From DASYHS01 sp035998295 (GTDB lineage Bacteria > Pseudomonadota > Alphaproteobacteria > Azospirillales > Azospirillaceae): DNA of 8,901 nucleotides. The notes under the pieces are model-generated. The model was not told where the DNA came from and searched no databases. It worked only from the letters and a program-made list of their open reading frames with translations. The position numbers and the translations under genes were made by a program. Shown one piece after another: positions 5,630 to 8,901 of the stretch (positions are counted from its first letter, which is position 1; every line of letters begins with the position of its first letter). Location: positions 1-8,901 of the forward strand of contig NZ_DASYHS010000301.1 of the NCBI RefSeq assembly GCF_035998295.1, in the 5' to 3' direction.

Positions 5630-6436
5630 ATGACCCAGGCCGAGCGCATGACGATCCACCACATCCCGGTCTGCCCGTTCTCGCAGCGGGTCGAGATCCT
5701 GCTGGAGCTGAAGGGGCGGCGCCGGGACGTGGCGTTCAACGTGATCGACATCACGCGCCCGCGGCCGGACTGGCTGCTGCAGCGCACGCGGGGCAGCACG
5801 GCGCTGCCGGTGCTGGAGACGGCGGACGGCCGGATCGTCAAGGAGAGCCTGGTGATCCTGCGCTACGTCGAGGACATCTTCCCCGATCCGCCGGTGGCGC
5901 AGCGCGAGCCGTACCGGCGCGCGGTCGAGAACATGCTGGTCGCGATGGAAAGCCCGTTCGTGACGGCCGGGTACCAGTTCGTGATGAACCAGGACCCGGG
6001 CCGGCGCGAGGCGCTGCGCGACGCGATGCTGGCCCTGTATGCCAAGCTGGACGATTTCCTGGTCGAGCACGCGCCGGACGGCACCTGGCTGTTCGAGGAG
6101 TTCGGGCTGGCGGAGGCGGTCTATGCGCCGATGTTCATGCGCTTCTGGTTCCTGGACTACTACGAGGGCTTCGAGCTGCCGGACGAACCGCGCTTCGCCC
6201 GCGTGCGGCGCTGGCGCGACGCCTGCCTCGCCCATCCCGCGGCCCGGCAGGTAAGCCGGGAGGAGATCGTCAAGCTGTACTACGACTACGCGCGGGGTGC
6301 GGGCAACGGCGCGCTGCTGCCGGGGCGGACGGTCAGCAGCTTCGCCTTCGAGCCGCACTGGTCGACGCGCCCGATGCCGCCGGCGGACAAGTACGGGCCG
6401 GGCGCGGACGACCGGGCGCTGGGGCTGCTGGCGTAA
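5630..6436 (+). CDS. Glutathione S-transferase family protein (Cys-type)
   Basis: A 268-residue protein with an N-terminal thioredoxin fold (about 7-85) and a C-terminal helical domain (about 93-215). The active-site motif is CPFS (Cys15-Ser18), the cysteine type seen in omega-like, dehydroascorbate-reductase-like and SspA-like members, which favours thiol transfer or deglutathionylation over classical conjugation. The glutathione-binding cis-proline (ALPVLE, Pro60) and the Glu72-Ser73 pair in KESLVILRYVED are present. The usual N-capping Asp of the C-terminal domain appears replaced by Glu (GLAEAVYAP, Glu162). The last 50 or so residues, rich in Gly, Pro and Trp, go beyond the common 200-230 residue length. 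The ATG at 5630 is preceded by GAGGAG at a rather long 12-base spacing; an ATG at 5648 (residue 7) is possible but has no Shine-Dalgarno. Divergent from the DUF4188 gene. The substrate is unknown. Confidence 0.9.
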   Translation: MTQAERMTIHHIPVCPFSQRVEILLELKGRRRDVAFNVIDITRPRPDWLLQRTRGSTALPVLETADGRIVKESLVILRYVEDIFPDPPVAQREPYRRAVENMLVAMESPFVTAGYQFVMNQDPGRREALRDAMLALYAKLDDFLVEHAPDGTWLFEEFGLAEAVYAPMFMRFWFLDYYEGFELPDEPRFARVRRWRDACLAHPAARQVSREEIVKLYYDYARGAGNGALLPGRTVSSFAFEPHWSTRPMPPADKYGPGADDRALGLLA

Positions 6437-6446
6437 GGCGAGGATC

Positions 6447-6474
6447 GTACCAATGGTGTGGTACAATTGCAGGA
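6447..6474 (+). promoter_or_regulatory. Extended -10 promoter with overlapping palindrome upstream of the HEPN/MNT genes
   Basis: The 56-bp gap after the GST gene is markedly richer in A and T. It holds an extended -10 element, TGG-TACAAT (hexamer 6462-6467), with a predicted start near 6474. A perfect inverted repeat GTACCA-N6-TGGTAC (6447-6464) overlaps the first bases of this -10. That arrangement is common where toxin-antitoxin operons repress themselves. No good -35 hexamer is present, consistent with extended -10 promoters. Confidence 0.5.
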
Positions 6475-6492
6475 TGACAAAAGGGAGAGGCC

Positions 6493-6939
6493 ATGGGCCC
6501 TGGAACCGGGGATAAGCCGCGCTGGCTATACCGCCTGGACAACTTCGGGCGCGCCATCGTCCTGCTGCGCGAGGCGGTGGAGATCCTGCGCAGCCGGGAA
6601 ATGAGCCAGTTGGAAAAGGAGGGGATGGTTCAGCGGTTCGAGTTTACCTGGGAACTGGCCTGGAAACTGCTGAAGGATTATCTGGAGCATTCCGGCATAG
6701 TTCTGCAGACCGTGACCCCGGCGGCCGTGATCCGCGCCGCCTTCGCCGCGAAGCTGATCGAGGACGGGGAAGTCTGGATGCAGGCGCTGGATGCCCGCAA
6801 CAGGATGGCTCATACATACAACGGCGCCGCGTTCGACGCGGTGGCCGTGGCGATCCGGGACCGGTACTTCGCCGCGCTGGAGGCGCTGCACCGGGATATG
6901 GCTGGACGGGCAGCGACGGGAGAGGCAGGCCGTGGCTGA
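6493..6939 (+). CDS. HEPN-domain protein, HI0074-like (nucleotidyltransferase substrate-binding family), probable toxin
   Basis: A 148-residue all-helical protein of the HI0074 nucleotidyltransferase substrate-binding family. The hallmark FEFTWELAWKLLKDYL spans residues 49-64. The HEPN RNase-type motif RX4HXY is intact as RNRMAHTY (Arg102, His107, Tyr109). In the characterised related HepT toxins this Arg/His pair is needed for RNA cleavage, and the Tyr is the site modified by the partner nucleotidyltransferase. Here the function is inferred from motif and gene order. The ATG at 6493 has AGGGAG five bases upstream. The next gene starts inside this one, an 8-base overlap, so the pair is translationally coupled. 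Codon use is less GC-biased than in the flanking genes, with codons such as TTA, ATA and CAT. DUF86-type HepT is a cousin, but the FEFTWELAWK signature favours the HI0074 branch. Confidence 0.88.
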   Translation: MGPGTGDKPRWLYRLDNFGRAIVLLREAVEILRSREMSQLEKEGMVQRFEFTWELAWKLLKDYLEHSGIVLQTVTPAAVIRAAFAAKLIEDGEVWMQALDARNRMAHTYNGAAFDAVAVAIRDRYFAALEALHRDMAGRAATGEAGRG

Positions 6940-7291
6940 CGCCGCCGATCGGACTCAGGGCCGGACCCAGGGCCGGGGCCACGGGTTGAGCCCGGCGCAG
7001 GTGGAGAGGATCCGCGCCGTGCTGCGGCCCTTTGCCGACCGGATCGAACTGGCAGGCCTGTTCGGCTCGCGTGCAACGGGCAGATGGAAGCCGGCATCCG
7101 ACATCGACCTCGTCCTCTACGGACCGGTGGCCGAGGCCGAGGTGGACCGCATCCGCACGCTGCTCATGGAGGAGGGCCTGCCGGTGCCGGTGGACATCGT
7201 CGCCTACCGCGCGATCGAGGGCACGGCACTGCAACGCCACATCGACGGCGTGATGCAGCCGTTGCTGACGAGCGACGAGCTAAGGGCGTAG
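6932..7291 (+). CDS. Minimal nucleotidyltransferase (MNT), HI0073-like, probable antitoxin
   Basis: A 119-residue minimal nucleotidyltransferase. The polymerase-beta motif GSX10DXD is perfect: Gly45-Ser46, ten residues, Asp57-Ile-Asp59. The third carboxylate is probably Asp88 in PVDIVAY. Characterised MntA partners transfer AMP to the HEPN toxin's motif tyrosine and thereby inactivate it; the same role is inferred here. The start is the GTG at 6932, overlapping the HEPN gene's end by 8 bases and preceded by GGGAGAGG. No in-frame ATG lies between it and the conserved core, and the frame continues upstream only as a shadow inside the HEPN gene. Residues 7-15 include a duplicated RTQG encoded by a 12-bp direct repeat, probably a flexible leader. 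The gene ends 18 bases from the convergent PH-domain gene. Confidence 0.86.
   Translation: MADAADRTQGRTQGRGHGLSPAQVERIRAVLRPFADRIELAGLFGSRATGRWKPASDIDLVLYGPVAEAEVDRIRTLLMEEGLPVPVDIVAYRAIEGTALQRHIDGVMQPLLTSDELRA
6951..6974 (+). repeat. 12-bp direct repeat in the 5' end of the MNT gene
   Basis: GGACTCAGGGCC followed directly by GGACCCAGGGCC, one mismatch apart, then a partial third copy (GGGGCC). In frame it duplicates the RTQG peptide at the start of the nucleotidyltransferase, outside the catalytic core. Confidence 0.75.
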
Positions 7292-7309
7292 GAAGGGCCC
7301 CGCCGTCGC

Positions 7310-7681
7310 TTACTTCAGCACGTATTCCGCGAGCACGGACTGGATCCGGTATATGTTCAGGCTCTTGTTGAACGTCTTCTCGATCGGGTCCGCCTTGCCC
7401 GAGATCCAGATCTTCATCTCGGCTTCGAGATCGAAACTGCCGGCGGTCTCGATGCTGAAATGGGTGATGCTCTTGTAGGGGATGGAGTGATACTCCGTCT
7501 TCCGGCCGGTGAGCCCCTGCTTGTCGACCAGGATCAGCCGCTTGTTCGTGAAGATGAAGAGGTCGCGGACCAGCTTGTAGACGCCTTCGATCTGCTCGCT
7601 GGGAGCGAGCAGCTGCGCGTATTCCTGCTTCACTTCCTCGATGTCGACTTCCTTCGCGTTTCCGAGCAAGCCACCCAGCAT
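7310..7681 (-). CDS. Bacterial PH-domain protein (bPH_1 / PF08000 type)
   Basis: A 123-residue cytosolic protein made almost wholly of one bacterial pleckstrin-homology domain. Conserved features are an N-terminal GLLGNAKEVDIEEV helix segment (4-17), then LVRDLFIFTNKRLILVDKQG (37-56), KTEYHSIPYKSITHFSIETA (61-80), FDLEAEMKIWISG (83-95) and a closing helix IYRIQSVLAEYVL (110-122). The family is widespread; its molecular role is not established, so none is given. The ATG at 7681 is preferred because the conserved domain begins there and AAGGA lies about 8 bases upstream; the open frame runs further only as a shadow of the next gene. Its base composition is noticeably less GC-rich than its neighbours (31 G/C of 60 over 7321-7380). 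It lies downstream of the TPR gene on the same strand, 134 bp away, and converges with the MNT gene. Confidence 0.9.
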   Translation of the reverse strand: MLGGLLGNAKEVDIEEVKQEYAQLLAPSEQIEGVYKLVRDLFIFTNKRLILVDKQGLTGRKTEYHSIPYKSITHFSIETAGSFDLEAEMKIWISGKADPIEKTFNKSLNIYRIQSVLAEYVLK

Positions 7682-7815
7682 CGGTACATCCTTTCCGTTC
7701 CTGCGGCGATCGGCCGAATGCCGGCCGCGCCGGGCCATTAGAACCGGATTCGCGTAAAAGAGGCACCAAGTTCCGCATGCGCGGGGGCCTCCGTTTCTCG
7801 CGCATGGGAGGATCC
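7682..7815 (-). promoter_or_regulatory. Intergenic region upstream of the PH-domain gene
   Basis: This 134-bp region must hold the PH gene's leader and possibly its promoter. The minus strand has an A/T-richer stretch (CTCTTTTACG, then GGTTCTAATGG) around 7730-7762, but no pair of boxes at a good spacing. A GGAAC at 7770-7774 is followed at 17 bases by CGAA, not GTT, so it does not qualify as an EcfG promoter. Confidence 0.25.
7776..7806 (-). terminator. Hairpin downstream of the TPR gene
   Basis: Perfect 8-bp arms CATGCGCG and CGCGCATG are separated by 15 bases and begin ten bases after the TPR gene's stop (minus strand). The loop is long and no T-run follows directly, so it is either a weak terminator or a protein-binding palindrome between the two minus-strand genes. 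Confidence 0.35.
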
Positions 7816-8901
7816 TCAGCCGATGCCGAGGCTCTTCGCGCCGCCTCGGAACAATCCCTCGCCGTCGGGGTCGAACTTCATCGCGGCCAGAAAATCGTCG
7901 ATGCGATAGCGCGGCAACGTCTTGTGAATGGTGGCCATGTAGGCCCGTGCGTCGTCGAGCCGGCCCGCGAGCGCGAGGGAAAGCGCTGCGATCGCCAGGA
8001 TATGCGCGTGCGCGTTCGGACGGGCAGCGGCCTTGACCGCCCATTCGGCCGCCTCGTCGAACCGGCCCAGGCGCACGAGCGCCATCGCGCGGGCGCCGAA
8101 CATGCCGAACAGCAGCGGATCGTACGGGCTGAGGCGGCAGGACTGGTCCGAGGCCGAGATGGCGGTGCGCGGATCGCCGGCCTGCGAGTGCACGAATGCG
8201 AGCGTGTAATGACCCATCGCGAAGTTCGGGCTGAGGTCGATGGCCTGCTCGAGCTCGATGCAGGACTGGTCGTGGCGGCCGCGCAGCCAGAGTGCCCGGC
8301 CCATCGCCCAATGCGCGGCGGGATCGCGGTCGTCGGCCATCATGCTCTGCCCGGCGGCCTCGAAGGCCCGGTCGGTTTCGGCCTCGCGGTCGGCCCAGCC
8401 CTGGAACGCGTTCTGGAAATGCGCGAAGGACAGGCCGGCATAGGCGCGCGCGAAGGTCGGGTCGAGGCGGACCGCCGTCGCGAAGAAGTGCCGGGCCCAC
8501 TCGTTGTCGGCCCTGTTGAACCGGTACATGTGCCATAGGCCGCGGTGATGGGCCTCCCACGCGTCCAGCGAGTTCGGCGGCCTCAGGATCGCGCGGTTGC
8601 GCTCGATCGTCTCGATCTCGTTCGCGATGGACGCGACGATCCTGTCGCCGATCTCGTCGAGGAGGAGGAACACGCCGTCGGCGCCGTGGTTGAACATCTC
8701 CGCCCAGACGATCCGGGCGGTCCGCACCTCGGTCAGTTCGACCATCACCGTGAGGCGCTTGGCTTGGCGCAGCACGGAGCCGCCGACGAGATAGTCGACG
8801 TTCAGCATCCGGCCGGCCTCCTCCGGGCCGACGCTCCGCTCCCGGAGGGCGGAGGTGGTCCCATGGGCGATGACGAACAGGCTCCGCAGCTTGGCGAGCC
8901 T
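7816..8901 (-). CDS. TolB-like/TPR-repeat protein, 5'-truncated by window edge
   Basis: 361 C-terminal residues are visible; the frame is open through the right edge (first visible residues RLAKLRSLFVIAHGTT), so an ATG at 8808 is internal rather than the start. The first 70 or so residues match the TolB-N/FlgO-like domain found after the output domain of many alphaproteobacterial CadC-like winged-helix regulators and class III adenylate cyclases (RMLNVDYLVGGSVLRQ, then VELTEVRTARIVWAEMF). The rest is a TPR array of paired helices (ARHFFATAVRLDPTFARAYA; SCIELEQAIDLSPNFAMGHY; DEAAEWAVKAAARPNAHAH) ending with LGIG. The whole protein is probably a cytosolic signalling or regulatory protein whose DNA-binding or cyclase domain lies outside the window. 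The effector domain cannot be determined here. A hairpin follows the stop. Confidence 0.85.
   Translation of the reverse strand, partial: RLAKLRSLFVIAHGTTSALRERSVGPEEAGRMLNVDYLVGGSVLRQAKRLTVMVELTEVRTARIVWAEMFNHGADGVFLLLDEIGDRIVASIANEIETIERNRAILRPPNSLDAWEAHHRGLWHMYRFNRADNEWARHFFATAVRLDPTFARAYAGLSFAHFQNAFQGWADREAETDRAFEAAGQSMMADDRDPAAHWAMGRALWLRGRHDQSCIELEQAIDLSPNFAMGHYTLAFVHSQAGDPRTAISASDQSCRLSPYDPLLFGMFGARAMALVRLGRFDEAAEWAVKAAARPNAHAHILAIAALSLALAGRLDDARAYMATIHKTLPRYRIDDFLAAMKFDPDGEGLFRGGAKSLGIG

Noticed and set aside
7292..7309. A shared bidirectional terminator between the convergent MNT and PH-domain genes.
   Set aside because: The 18-base gap has no inverted repeat with a usable loop and no T-runs.
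7770..7774. GGAAC on the minus strand upstream of the PH-domain gene as an EcfG -35 element.
   Set aside because: No GTT-type -10 occurs at 16-17 bases; the sequence there is CGAA.
7682..8560. Upstream extension of the PH-domain frame across the TPR gene.
   Set aside because: The extension is a shifted frame of the TPR gene on the same strand; the PH domain begins exactly at the ATG at 7681.

Overview
This 8.9-kb window is very GC-rich and densely packed with genes. It reads as chromosomal DNA of a free-living, high-GC alphaproteobacterium. That placement rests on gene content and base composition plus two candidate sigma-EcfG-type promoters (EcfG is the alphaproteobacterial general stress sigma factor). 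No marker gene is present, so the lineage is an inference. No RNA gene, CRISPR array or insertion sequence was recognised.

Layout. (1) 1-603 (+): 3' part of a HAD-superfamily hydrolase, running in from the left edge. (2) 653-4366 (-): antiporter, dehydrogenase, cytochrome. A CPA1-type cation:proton antiporter with a C-terminal TrkA-N-like domain comes first. Eighty bases later is a lipoprotein PQQ-dependent sugar (sorbosone) dehydrogenase-like protein, then, one base after its stop, a lipoprotein cytochrome c. The last two look like one functional unit in which the cytochrome accepts electrons from the dehydrogenase. (3) 4477-4959 (+): a small secreted helical protein of unknown function, divergent from the antiporter. 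(4) 5006-5494 (-) and 5630-6436 (+): a DUF4188/monooxygenase-like protein and a Cys-type glutathione S-transferase family protein, divergent from a shared 135-bp spacer. (5) 6493-7291 (+): a two-gene HEPN/MNT (HI0074/HI0073-like) toxin-antitoxin-type module with both signature motifs intact and its own palindrome-bearing promoter. (6) 7310-7681 (-): a bacterial PH-domain protein. (7) 7816-8901 (-): the 3' part of a TolB-like/TPR protein, cut by the right edge.

The most useful observations are the intact catalytic motifs of the HEPN/MNT pair and the palindrome over its promoter, the translational coupling of dehydrogenase and cytochrome, and EcfG-like promoter matches about 20 nt upstream of both antiporter and dehydrogenase. 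The stretch from about 6437 to 7800 is visibly less GC-rich than its surroundings, fitting an acquired module. No clearly unprecedented system was identified. Very long open frames opposite or shifted against the real genes are a GC-rich artefact and were left out.
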